Below, one piece after another: positions 12,129 through 26,078 of a stretch of DNA of 64,000 nucleotides (the first letter of the stretch is position 1; every line of letters begins with the position of its first letter). A program made the translations under genes and the position numbers. Origin of the DNA: Mortierella sp. BCC40632 (lineage: Eukaryota; Mortierellomycota; Mortierellomycetes; Mortierellales; Mortierellaceae); contig WAEK01000012.1 in the NCBI GenBank assembly GCA_011634665.1, positions 62,001 to 126,000 on the forward strand. The letters run 5' to 3'. The notes under the pieces were generated by a model. That model was not told the DNA's origin, searched no databases, and was given only the letters and a program-made list of their open reading frames with translations.

Positions 12129-14259
12129 TTACTCGTGAAGAAGAGGAATCGATTGACTGTCTTCACGAAGAGAGGTCAACAGATCTTGAGCCTTGAGGGT
12201 CATATTGGCGGAAGAATGATCGATTCGAGCTTTGTTCCGCCGACGATCCCGTCGAGTCGTTTCATTATCTCCTCCATTCCTAAGTGTCTCCAGCAAGCTG
12301 TCCATCATGCCCTTGTCATCCGCACCTCCACCATTCGAGCCTATTGCAAGAGAGAGAAATAAAGAATAAGACAGTGAGAAACTAGCAAAAGGAGGGACGC
12401 AGAGCAAACGAGGACCATTGGTGACCTTTGAGGGGGGGAGGGGCGTGTAATATTTTTTTCTTCTTTTTTCTTTTTACCTTCATGAGACACATTTTGGACC
12501 TTGATTCGATTCCGTTTCGCTGCAGCCATCTGTTCCTGACGTGCCTTGGCCGCCGATCGAGCCTTCTCACGTTGTGTCTCTTTTTCTTTTTGTTTCTTAT
12601 TATCTTCTCTTGCCTTCTCAAGCGAAGAAGAGAATGTCTTGAAGATACCAAAGAATTCATCTGGTTTCATCACTGCAGGATCCTCTCCATAGAACCGAAC
12701 ACAATCTCGATAAATCGCTTCCATATCCAACATGGCGGTCTCAGCCTTGGTAAAGGACCGTTCTGCAGAGTCGATAAAAGGTTGCATCACTTCATAATAG
12801 CGATCCTCGGGACAGGATCGGTATCCGTTTGCGTAATGTGTCAAGAGCTCTGTCTTGCACTCTCGAATCTTGGTCTTGATCGTGTTGAAATCGGCCTGAA
12901 GTTCAGGAAGCGTGACTATGGACGTAAACTATGGACAAGCAATTAAAAACAGGCACAAGGCGACAAATTCAAGTAATTGGGTTAAACGCTTTTGTCTCTA
13001 CACATTCATAGTAAGGCAATAGAAAAAGAAAGAGAGCGCAATATACCTCTGTAGGCGTCACCACACGAATTGAGTTCTTCTTGATAATTCAATAGCTCTG
13101 GCAATGTCGACTCGGCAATGTTGCCAATGAAATGAAGCAGGGTCATGTTTGGAGCGTTGGATGCCTTGGTATCTACCAACTATGTGAGTGTTATCAAGTG
13201 TGGAATGTGTCAGTAGATCATCTACATATATTCCCCTCCGGCCTGTAGCCTCAAAACCAAAGGAAACCGTGATATTACCTTGTTAAGACTTGCAATTTTG
13301 AATCCAAAGGCTCCACCATTATGACCAGATCCGTTCATGTAGTTTCCAAGCATCAGGATCAAATTAAGGAGCTCCTTAAAGTGCTTGGCATTCTTTAGAC
13401 TCTTGGACGCCTCGGTAATAAACGAGATAGACTTTTAAGTGAAAGATGAAAGGAGAAGACGATAGAGAGGGGAAGAGAGAATAAAAAGAAAAAGAACTCA
13501 TGTCAGAACTACGAAATTGACTGATAGCAAAAGACACAAAAAGAGAAACTCTTTTTAGATAACCAACCTCGGTCACACTTTCGAGAAGACTATGGAAAGT
13601 GATCTTGAACTTTAGGCCTTCTAGACGTTGCTGATAGCGTTCGATTTTAAGCATCTAAAGAAAAAGGGAGGGAGAAAAATAAAGAGTTGGAGATCTGTGG
13701 TCCTTCCTCCCCCTTCCCAGCCAGTCATTTCAAAAAAAAAAAAAAAAAAAAAAGTGATCCCCTCATACCTCTACAAAGAATGCTTCTGGACGACCCAGTG
13801 TCAACTTGATAGCTTCAGACGCGTCCTTGTATTCCAACAACTTTCCAGTCTAAAAAAAAAAAAAAAAACATAAACCATGAGTGTTTGATTGCACATTCTG
13901 TGATCATCTCACTTCTTGAATACACCTTGCGCAAGGCTTTCTTTCTTTCTTTCTTTCTTTACCTCATCCGCATCTGGAACAAATTTGAGCAAGTTGCTCA
14001 ATTGAACGAGGGTCATAAAATCTTCGTCCATTCGTAGGATAGCTTGTCGGATCTCGGGATACGTATGTTTCATACCACCCAACATAATGTTGAGCTGGTA
14101 AGCACGACGTTGGTCCAGAATAAGAATCTCCTGTGCCTTTTTGGATGCCTTGGGCTCTACAAAGTTTAGAAAAGTGGAAAAGGGAGAGGAAAGGGGGCAA
14201 TGAGGATGAATAAACACGTCAGCGGTTTTTTGAACAACTTCAAATAGCCCCAACTTCTG

Positions 14260-14300
<41 letters not shown>

Positions 14301-17300
14301 TTTAACCTTACCTTTGTACTCTACAATCTTGGCCACGAAGAGCTCCTCCATGCTACCAAAGATACCGCTCTCACCCAGGGCCTTCTGCAAGGCATTCTCG
14401 TCCACACCTCCAGAACCCCAGACCGTGTTGCCGACAGACATAAAGTTGATCTTGTCCCATTGAAGTGCCTTAAGCTTTACAGCCGCTTGAATGCCCTCCT
14501 TCTTCTTATTCGCATTCATCATCATGGTGGGGGCACCTGGTGGTGGAGGTGGTCCACCCATACCTCCTGGTGGTGGAGGTGGAGGTGGTGGAGGTGGGGG
14601 GCCTCCTGGGCCACCAGGGGGTGGTGGTGGAGGTGGTGGAGGCGGACCACCAGCCTTGGGTGCAGACGAATCTCCATCTTTGGATCCAGCATCATCTGAT
14701 TTGCCGAGCAACTTCTTCTTGGCTGCCAAGGCTGCTGCAAGACTTCCTGAAGGAGCATCGTCCGAATCCGAGTCATCTCCACCTCCCGGAGGCCGTGAAC
14801 CTTTCATCATACTATTGAGCAAGCCACCCAAGCCAGCTGGACCTCCCGGTCCAGGAGCACCTGGTGGTGGAGGCGGTGGAGGCGGTGGTGGAGGAGGAGG
14901 ACCTCCGTTGGGTCCTGTTGGAGGTATGGGTCCTGCGGGTCCAACGGCTGCTGTGGCTGTGGCTGGTCCTGATCCGCCTACTGATGGAGGAGAGTTGGAA
15001 ATTGTACCAGATCCACCGCCTGCTCCTCCTGCCATACCACCCATTGCTAGAGAGAATATGCGAGAGTGTTAGCATTGGGTGCGGATGCTTTAAAGGGGGG
15101 AGGTGATAGAACTCCACAGGTCAAACTACAAATCATGCTTACCTCGCTTGGGTGATTTAGCACTACGTCCAATGCTGTGTGAATCCTTGATGGAAGCCAA
15201 GAGTTCTGCAGGGATTGCCACGGGGCCAGAGTACTGGAACCCGTTCATCTTTTCAATGTCCTTGGCGAGCTTGGGGTCCGGTGGAGGTACACCTTGAGGC
15301 AATCTGTTTCCATATCGATCCTGCAAAATCGAACCTTCAATCTTTGTTTGTTCAATCAGTCTTCGGATCTTGTCCTTGTCAATCATGGCGTCCTTCTCGG
15401 CCTTGGATGTACCGATCGAGATACCAGAAGGCAAACCGGCCTCGGACATGAGTGAGTTGGCATCCTGGAGTGATTTAAGAAGATGCTTTAGCTGAGCATC
15501 TTGCACGGCGAGCTTATGCTGGGTCTGGCCCTCTACATCATTCAGCTTTGCCTGGAGAGTTTGGATCGTGTGTCGTGAGAGTCGAAGAAGATCTTGTAAA
15601 GAGTTGATATTGGCCTTTAGTTGGGCAACCATGCCACCTATTGATAATTTTTCCGACGAGTAAAAAAAAAAAGAAAGAAAGAAAAAAAGAAAGAGAGGGA
15701 GAACGAATTAGCCCTTGCAAACCTGATCAACCGCCAATATTCTCCAGAGTCACAACAACAAGAAATGAAATGAAAAAAACGACTTGCCATCTTTTTGTCC
15801 GACTTCAAACTCTAGCTCGTTCTTTTGTTTGATGACCTTCTCAAGCTCATCTCTAGCCTGTTTTGCATCTTCGACAGCATGACCAAGTCGATCTTGGTCC
15901 ACAAGTTTGCTGACTAGTTGATTGACCGAGATTCCGAATTTACGGTCAAACCCATCCGTAATACCTCGTCGGTCCAGTACAACTTGTGTTACAATTGCAT
16001 CCATGAGTTGGAAATACCGTATCCTCATCTCGCCTTCTTCGCGGATCAAAAGCATATGCTGTAGAAGTGATAGAAAAAAATCGTAGGCTCGTGTACTCTC
16101 CACAGATCGAAGAAGTGCATGAAAGACATCATAGGGGTCGGACATGTCGTGCAAGATCTGGTGGTTGTAAAACTCGACCATATCATCGTAATCATTCTCG
16201 GCCTCATCTTCGTAGATGTTGAGTTGTCGGTCAATCAAATCATGATTCAAGTTTCTCATTTTCTAGGGAAAGAATCATTTCGAGTCAGCTCAGCAAATGT
16301 AGCCATATCCTGGGTTTTTCTTTTTTTTTTTTTTTTTTTTTTTTTGTATCATTGCAAAGGGAGACACCATGGACGAGGAACCTACAGAAATGATTCGAGT
16401 CAAACCACTCGTAGTCAACTGACTTCGGAGATGCACTCGAAGCTCAATGTCATCGACTACTTGCAAAAGAGCGTTCACAAACACTACATTGGACAACTAC
16501 ATTATCCCATTATTTTGATATTCATTCGCCAAAAGAGTAAATAGTAGGCGTGAGTCTCAAAGAACGGTTTGTGCGCAGTTATCATTTCCTTTTTGAAAAA
16601 AAACCACATGAAAAAATTAGAAAGGGTTAAGGCGCCCGCAGAGAGAGAAGGGGGGAAAAGGCCCTTGATGAACATACCACATATTCAATGACTTGACCAT
16701 CTTGAGCGCCCGTCTTCTTCAGATCTTCACTCATTCCGACAATGGTACCAAATCGACCACGCCCGTCAATGCTATTTTCAAGGATTCGCATCCAGGCATC
16801 GAACCGGGCACTCTCTTTCCAATACTCTTGCATCTGATCCAGACCCTCCAACACCAAACGATGACCCATTGGTACTTCACAGTAACACAAAAAGGTCAAC
16901 ACCTCAACGGCTAGTTTTCGTGTTTGGAGTTGTGGAGACGTGACGGAGAAGCATAGGGCTGAGATGCAGAGTGGGTGTTTGATCGCTTCCTGGGCACCCC
17001 AACGATTGTTCAGTAGAGTCTTTAGGCACTTTACAATCTCGTACTCCATCGCCAAGTCTGACTCGCGACTATAGGATGTGTGTATGTGTGAGAGAGAGAG
17101 TGTGTGTGTGTGTTAAATCATGGTAGAGGTGTTAGAGTAGACTGAATACATGCAATAATCGAGAACGCTCATTGTAAAAAAAGAAAGAAAGGACTCTTTA
17201 CCGTTGTGGACGATGATTTAGAGTTGTGAGTGCACTAGAGAGGATTAGTTGCCCTCGGTTGTGGATAAAAGCCCGTACCCAGCTACATTAGGCCAGCAAG

Positions 17301-19090
17301 GCAAGAAGTGCATCCAAATCAAGTTAGTATTTTAGACTGGGCTAAGCACAAAACACAGCCGCCACGGGCTCTTTGAGCCCTGTTGTCGAACGCGGTTCAG
17401 AGATCAAAGAGCGGACGCGAAAGAGCGAACAGAGAGAAAGAGAGGGAGGGAGGGAGGGAGAGTGGGAGAGAGAGGGAGAGAGAAGAGATCATCACTTCAA
17501 CGTACGAGATGGGTTGCGACTTGAGTGAGACATGGAGAGCGACCAACAACTTTACGTCCATGCTTCGGAGATCGGCATCAGCCTGCATCTTGCGAACGTA
17601 ATACTCGGGAGAGCTCTTGTCAATATATCCCTCCTCCCTTTTCCTAGCCTAGATTCAGAATGTAATTACGGTAAATGATGAAAATCGTCAGCGGAAGGCA
17701 GAAGGAAGAGGAGGAGGTAAGAGGAGAGGACGGGGCATTCCTCTCCTAGTTCTTCCTAGGACAGAGAAGAGTGCAGCGTTACGGTGATTGGGAAGAGGGC
17801 GAAGCTCTAACTGGATACATCTCTGGATTTCGTTCTAGTGAACACTCGCCGTTTTGTGCGGTGTGTTTTTGTGAATGTGAAAAAAAAAAAAAAAAACTAA
17901 CCTTTGTCTGCTCCTGGGACTCGTGCTGAAAGATAAGCTTCCATTTATTGTCGACAGAAAGACCGATCATGGCCTTGCGCTGTTCTGGTTCGTGCATGCC
18001 CATGTTGTTCTAAGCACAAGCAAAGACAAGAGAGATAGAAAGAGGGAGAGTAAGTGAGTGAGCGATCGATCGATCGTTCTGTACCTGGCCACCTCCACGC
18101 TGTACTCAGCATTCTCCTCTTGGTTCCCGCCAATCCCTACCCTGCGTCTGTCACTAAGGCTCACAAGGTCACGTCTCAGAGCACATCGCATGTGGGCGCT
18201 CATTGAAGAGGCCCTGAGAGCCTCTTTTGTAACTCCCTTTCATTCTCTCTCTTTCTCTCTCTCTCTCTCTCTTTCTCTTCTATTTCTCACTCCACTCGTG
18301 AACTTACCATGAAATCCAGAAACCGGTCCTCAACCTCTTGGTCCGTCTTGGGTCGTGCAAGCGACATGGCCTCTGTACGGCCAGCCTCGCTCACAGACCC
18401 AGAGGTCGAGGTCCGGCTCGACCGAATCGACTGCGTGTCATAGTTGTTGCTGTTGTTGCGATGGTGGCCATTAGAGTGGTCCATAGGGGAACTAGCACGA
18501 TGACGGTGCCCTGCCGTGAATGTGGTGATCACGCCGCCACCAGAGTTGGAGGATGCCGACCGGTGGCGCGAGGAGGTAGATGAATGAGAATGAGAAAAGA
18601 ATGACCCAGAAGAGGAATGAGAATGGGTCTGGGCAAGAGGTCGTGTTGAATGGTCTACAGAATGGGCTCTGGAAGGGAACGTGCTGTTGCTGTTGTAGCT
18701 GCTGTTGCTCTGAAGGGGTCGTGTAGAAGGTTGGGTATGATGGCGGGATGGAAGTGCTCCGAGGGTATCAGTGCTTGGTCTGGCCTGGTCAACGCTCTCC
18801 CTGGACTGGTATGCTGTCCTGGGTGCAAGTGGGTATGGAGTGACTCCGGGCTGACTTCCAGCAGGGACAGGTGGCAGGGGAGTTTGCTGAGACGGGTAGT
18901 AGATAGTACAACCTTCTTTGGTAGGTGAGGAGATGATGGGAAGAGAGATGGTAATGGGTGGTGAAGGGTAGCGGGGATGCGACCGTGTGGACGACGACGT
19001 TGAGGATGATGACGATGACGAATGGGCGGCGGAATTGGCAGAGAATGACTTTTTCCTGCCCAGGTGGAGGATCTTGTCGACGGTCTGCAT
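12129..19090 (-). CDS. Diaphanous-type formin (GBD-FH3-FH1-FH2-DAD)
   Basis: Sixteen exons from ATG at 19090: 18308-19090, 17902-18009, 17506-17648, 17202-17282, 16678-17068, 16386-16496, 15788-16262, 15143-15637, 14312-15046, 13963-14156, 13769-13849, 13568-13654, 13279-13431, 13047-13179, 12478-12915, 12129-12340. They total 4620 nt, 1539 residues. In order: Ser/His-rich N-terminus; Rho-GTPase-binding/FH3 region from about residue 249 (TDQEVEDRFLDFM, then SPEYYVRKM, QPISWVRAFI); coiled coil (about 700-860); FH1 with poly-Pro/Gly (about 905-1045); FH2 (about 1060-1460; LKALQWDKI, LGNYMNGSGHNGGAFGFKI); and an autoinhibitory DAD (MMDSLLETLRNGG followed by RRDRRR). It should nucleate and elongate actin filaments at growth sites under Rho control, like Bni1/SepA. 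Intron 7 has a GC donor. Confidence 0.95.
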
Positions 19091-19508
19091 GGCGCGGAGG
19101 GATCGGAATCGAATTGCAATGACCGATCGGGCTGCTACTACCTGAGCAAGGAGAAAGGCTCAGGACAAGGTGGAAGAGGAACAGCCAGTGTTGCTGCGAA
19201 ACAGGATCGGGAATCGCACGGCCTCGGCTTTTGGGAATGGATTGCGATCACCCCGTTCTCGTGTGTGTGCTGCTTGTCTCCACCCGTGTATGTGTGTTTG
19301 TGCGAAAGGGTAGGAGAGAGTGAGAGGAAGAATGATGGTGGATGGATGGTAGATGAAGAGATGGATAGATAAAGAGATGGAAGAATGAATGGACGGAGAG
19401 ATGGAGAGGTGGAGAACGAGAGAGGTGGATAGAGTACAAGTATTACGCAGTGAGTGAGCTCGTTCTCCTCCAAAGTAAAGGCCAACCGGGCGAAATGGCT
19501 GGATCCAA

Positions 19509-19538
19509 GCCAGAGCCAGAGCCAGAGCCAGAGCCAGT
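19509..19538. repeat. Hexamer tandem repeat (GCCAGA)n
   Basis: About five perfect copies of GCCAGA in the formin-CBS intergenic region. Confidence 0.9.
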
Positions 19539-19690
19539 CATGCGGGGAGAGGAGAGAGCTTCTGTCTTCTGCGCAAAGGCGCCTGGATACACAGCGCAGG
19601 CACAGAGAGCTGGCTTCTACAGCCTCCGAGGAGCCCAGAAACATGATCACAGCTTTTGAAAGAAAGAGAGGGAGAGAGAAAAGTCAGGAA

Positions 19691-19732
19691 GACGACCTCA
19701 GCGACGACCTCAGCGACGACCTCAGCGACGAC
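19691..19732. repeat. 12-bp tandem repeat (GACGACCTCAGC)n
   Basis: Three and a half perfect copies of a 12-mer, a multiple of three, between the formin and CBS genes. It reads as an Asp/Leu/Ser repeat on the plus strand but no gene context supports translation. Confidence 0.9.
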
Positions 19733-20089
19733 AGAGTCGCAGCAATAATTGGCTACTTGTTCCTCAAAGGCGGAGGCAAATGCAATAATCACCACCCCTT
19801 TTATCCCCTGCAGCGGCCACTCCGCGCACCACTCAGCAACAAATGAATTCTCCACACGGATCCCTGCGTTCCTGAGAAGAGAGAGAGCGAGAAGAGAAAT
19901 GATCGGCTGTTCAGGTTAATCACATGACTGGATCGATTTTTTTTTTTTTTTTTTTTCAGTTGCTCTCACTTCTCTCTTTTTTTTGCTCTTCTCTGGTTCA
20001 TTCTCTCTCGTTCTCTCTTTCTCCATTCAATTTGATTCTTCCCACGGATCGACACCTTCCCCTTCCTCCCTACCCTCCTCCACACAACA

Positions 20090-22258
<2,169 letters not shown>

Positions 22259-23140
22259 ACATACACATGAAGTATCTTTTTATAATCATGAGTGGAAGAG
22301 AGGGGGGAACACGCAACTCTCTCACACCACTCAAATGTACATGTCGCTTTACACACACTGGATCCGATAAAGTACATACACTACTCTATTATGTAGTTCT
22401 CTTCTTGGCCCCTCAATAACACAACCTCGTTGGAAGCAAAAATCCAAGTCAGCAATGACCATTGGGAGCTAAACCACTCACGCAAAAGCTTTGCTCCGTC
22501 AAATCTACATCGTAGTTGGAGTACCCATTGTCCTGCTTTCAGTGGCTTGCGCCGTGCACGTCCCTCCATCGACATCTTCACCCCACCATCATTGCCTCCA
22601 CATTCATTGTCGTTTTTCCCTCATAACATCCATCGCTGCCCCCTTCTCTCTGTCTCGCGAATCCGTGCCCCTCTTCCTTCTCCACCTCCTCTCTCTCTCT
22701 CTCTCCCTTATTCATCACCATTTTTATTTTTCCTCCCTTGACCATCTTTGCTTAACTTTACTTTTTCCACTTTTGAACATCATCGCTTCTTGTTCATTCG
22801 GTCATACAGGTAATTATTCTTTAAAAAAGTAGTCCCATCTTGAACTCAGATTGGAGGACCTCTGCTTCAGGGCTCATGGATATTACAAACTCCTTTCTTG
22901 GTGAACGCGTCGAGGTGTATTATCGGCCTTTTTTTTTTTTTTTTTTTTTGTAAAAGCGTAGCTCACGCATGAGCCCATTCACCTATCTCAGACAATCAAG
23001 TGTGTACAGAGTAATATCTTTGACTCCCACACTTTACTAATCCTCACTGCACACCTTGCGCATTACTCTAGCCCAGCTTTCAAATCTCGGACTTTATCAA
23101 GTCCAAACACAAAAAGGTAATGGTGACAAATACATTAAGA
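22259..23140. other. CBS 3' UTR and intergenic DNA
   Basis: The 3' UTR is followed by a CT-rich block (22600-22740) and a poly(T) of about 22 (22928-22949). A partial, diverged piece of the 170-bp repeat unit is visible at about 23040-23085. No gene was seen. Confidence 0.55.
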
Positions 23141-23141
23141 A

Positions 23142-23645
23142 GGCACTCATTCTTGAAAGGATAAGTAAGGCTGTATGGGGCATTTAGGGGAAACCATGCT
23201 GTATCCTGAGGCTCGTTGTGTGCGGGTACAGGTGGCCTAGATCTTCTATACAATAGCTGATTATCAATGCATCGTTACCGCACATTAACTTTGCATTGTC
23301 CCAGCTAGCAGGGTACTCATTTTTCTGAAATGAGTAAGACTGTGCAGGCTCTTTCGGGGGGAAACATGCTGTATCTAGAGGCTCGTTGTGTGCAGGTACA
23401 GGTGGCCCGGAAGTCTTGTACATCAGTCTATGACCAACGCAGAGCTACCGCACATTACTCTTGCGTTGTCCCAGCTAACTAGGTGCTTAATCTTTTGGGA
23501 TGGGTTAGGCTGTAGAAGTGCATTTGGAGGAAACATGCTATATCTCGTGTCTCGTTGTGTAGGGGTACAGGTGTCCAGATGCAATTATACATTGGTCAAT
23601 GATCAACGCATAGTTACCGCACATTAACCTTGCGTTGCCTTCGTT
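23142..23645. repeat. Three tandem copies of an approximately 170-bp repeat
   Basis: The landmark AAACATGCTGTATC recurs at about 23191, 23362 and 23531, giving a period near 170 bp. Each unit also carries GGCTCGTTGTGTG, GTACAGGTG and, near its end, ACCGCACATTA plus TTGTCCCAGCTA. Copies differ by scattered substitutions and a few indels. A further degraded half-unit lies at about 23040-23085. The array ends just before the gene at 23730. Confidence 0.85.
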
Positions 23646-23729
23646 CGTCAACCAAAATTGCCCTTTTGGTACATGATATCAATGTGTTTTGTTAACCATT
23701 ACGCAACTATACATTATCATTTGTAGACT

Positions 23730-25630
23730 ATGACAAAGCATACACCCGTTTCATCTATCCTTTGCGAGTCGGCCAAGGGTGCCAGTTACTTTCTGGGAAT
23801 TGAGAACGGGATTCCAAATGGAAAGGACTATGTCATTTCTAGGAGAAATGATGCGATCTTGAAACCCTACATTGTGGCACAAGAATGGAACACCTTCATT
23901 AGGAGTCTCAAGACTTGCGACTCAGCACATTGGCGATCCCAAGTTGCAAATTCTGGGACTCTAACCAAAAGGATGGTCTCAAAATGGGCCACGGAGATAC
24001 AGGATGGAGCAAGAAGTTTGTCATGAATGATCTCAAGTTGGTATCACGTCTATTATCATGCACTGACTAACTCATTGATCCTTTTTATATATACCAGGTG
24101 CGATAGAAGGAAGCTCTGTTGCTGCTGCAACATTACAGGCCACGACCCTGATCCAACAGGGCAAACGGAAAATGCCAGATGCAACAGAGCTAAGTCAGGA
24201 GGATACAGTTTCTTCAACCTCAGGTGCTAACCCCAATTCCTCTAGTACGACCACATCGTCCTCTTCACAATCCACCACTTCAGGACAAAGAAGCAAAAAA
24301 CGAGCATTCCAAGTCTACTTCAAGGAACCCGAAGTAGTTTTGGAACACACCTTAGAAGGCGACATCACAGGGTTGAGGCTGGGAATTAAATATTTCCGAG
24401 ATAGGTCTTCGGAACTTGTGGTCCCAGGCCGCGATGTTTCGATGTGCCTCCCAGAGGCTCTGTAAGTGAAAATAATTCTTTTTTTTTTCTTTGATGCTGT
24501 GATCTATGTTTATTACTATGATATTTACTTTAAATATTATTAGATCCATAAATGGAATCCTTTTGGATTGATCAGATGCCAACGCCGCGACCAAAGGAGT
24601 GTTCAAGTTGTCTGAAGGAACTACGGGAGTTTTTCCCTCCCCCTCGGGATGTAGAACTTCAAAACCTATCCCTCAAGGTTCATGCTATCATACAATCTGA
24701 GCTATTACAAGATGAGCCTTCCGAAGAAAGACTCTTAGAAAACATCCACACGATAAGCTGTCCGAACAGACAAGCTGTTAGGATATTCGAGCGACTGTAC
24801 GTGATAAAAAAAAAGTATACTACGGGTGTCTCCAATAACCCCTCTAATCAATACACGTCTAAAATTTTGAAATAGGATGTATGTGTTACCAAGGAAGTTC
24901 ACGCCGAGCATGAGACTAGGAGAGACAGGATTTATTCTATCCAGACTCCAGTGTTTTCTGGACATCATTTTCTCAGAATGGGGAGGATTCCCTATCAGAT
25001 ACAACATAGAGCATGACTCTGAGAAGAATGCCAAATCAGATTGCGAGAAAGGGAAACGCTCGGATTTTTTTGTGGAAGTACCCTCACTAACTTTCTCAAT
25101 CATCTTCAATTCAGAGGTTGTTGGGTTAATAGGTGAGGTTAAACCCCCAGAAATGGACCAGTATGAGAACTTCAAATGCCATGACTTCTGGAAGTTGATA
25201 CGGATGGGTAAAGCAGAAATCGACGAGCAAATCATCAAAGGGATTCAAAGTCCACGTATCATATGTGCTCAGGTCTTTGGCTACGAAGTCGTGATGTATG
25301 TCATGAAGATGGACCAAGCCGGGATTTATATCTTATACAAGGCTGCTGAGGGATATCTTCCAAGATCGACTTCAGATATCCCAGGAACAGAAAACATAAT
25401 ATCAATATTTCAACATTCAAAGGTAATGTTAAATGAGAGGTATCATTTTGGAATAGATTGCTTAGGATTGTGAATGGGCTGTTCATATCTTTTTATTATT
25501 ATAGACGATCTTGCAAGAATTTCAGAAGGAACTGGACACCACAGTGCCACACACTGACGGATCATCAGATGAGCCCAGCCTGAAAGCATTCATTCAAAAA
25601 GATGCCATCTTTGAGAAGTTCAAAGTATAA
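23730..25630 (+). CDS. Lineage-type hypothetical protein with possible PD-(D/E)xK nuclease-like domain; frame uncertain
   Basis: Proposed exons: 23730-24015, 24098-24461, 24608-24796, 24876-25422, 25505-25630, giving 503 residues. No family name is recognised. The N-terminal half has a Thr/Ser/Gln linker after KRKMPDATELSQEDTVSSTS. The C-terminal half contains KRSDFFVEV and, about 20 residues on, LIGEVKPP, followed by FWKLIRMGKAEID. A D...ExK arrangement of this kind is typical of PD-(D/E)xK nuclease folds, but this is inferred from motif only. The problem is exon 3. The natural acceptor at 24543 leads into TGA at 24568-24570 in the required frame, while the conserved continuation (KELREFFPPPRDVELQN) lies in another frame. 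A weak acceptor at 24607 restores the frame. Either this is an unusual intron or the copy is a young pseudogene. Confidence 0.55.
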
Positions 25631-26078
25631 TCTACTATCTATCAATATTGATCTTCGTTCATTTAGTGCAGGAGACTATTCCATTGAGGAAGATCTTTTA
25701 CAGCTTCACCCTGGTTATCAGAAGCTAGATTAGCGGAAAGCCTTGGTTACAGTCGAACTTAGATCAGCAGGTCGAACGATTTCTGTTACGGTTTAAGTCT
25801 TCATTGTACTGAGGTAGTGCACAAAAACATTCGGACAAAGAAAAAAAAATGTATTTATGAGGTACAAAACATAATGCTGTTCGTAGTTCAAAATCACTGC
25901 CACTACTGCAAACTCGTATAGTTAGCTTTAGCCGGCGTTCCTTAGAAACAGGGTTGGTTCATCCACTGAGAAAGAGAATAAGAAAGTGAAAGAGAGAGAG
26001 AGAGAGAGAGAAATAGAGAAAAAGGAAAGAGAAATGTCGTTGCTATATCGCCTTACAATAGTTTCTTTTCTTTTTTTT
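25631..26078. other. Convergent 3' intergenic DNA
   Basis: Lies between the 3' ends of the hypothetical gene (plus) and the SR protein gene (minus). It has a (GA)n tract near 25990-26012 and poly(T) at 26071-26080 next to the SR stop codon. No gene was seen. Confidence 0.7.

Larger units (their letters stand above)
19091..20089. other. Divergent promoter region between formin and CBS genes
   Basis: One kilobase shared by two head-to-head genes. It contains two short tandem repeats (listed separately), GA/CT-rich tracts, a poly(T) (19938-19956) and a TC-rich leader (19970-20050) directly before the CBS start. Short open frames on both strands here are repeat-driven and were not accepted as genes. 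Confidence 0.6.

Noticed and set aside
14491..15072. Gly/Pro-rich plus-strand frame
   Set aside because: Antisense shadow of the formin FH1 poly-proline region.
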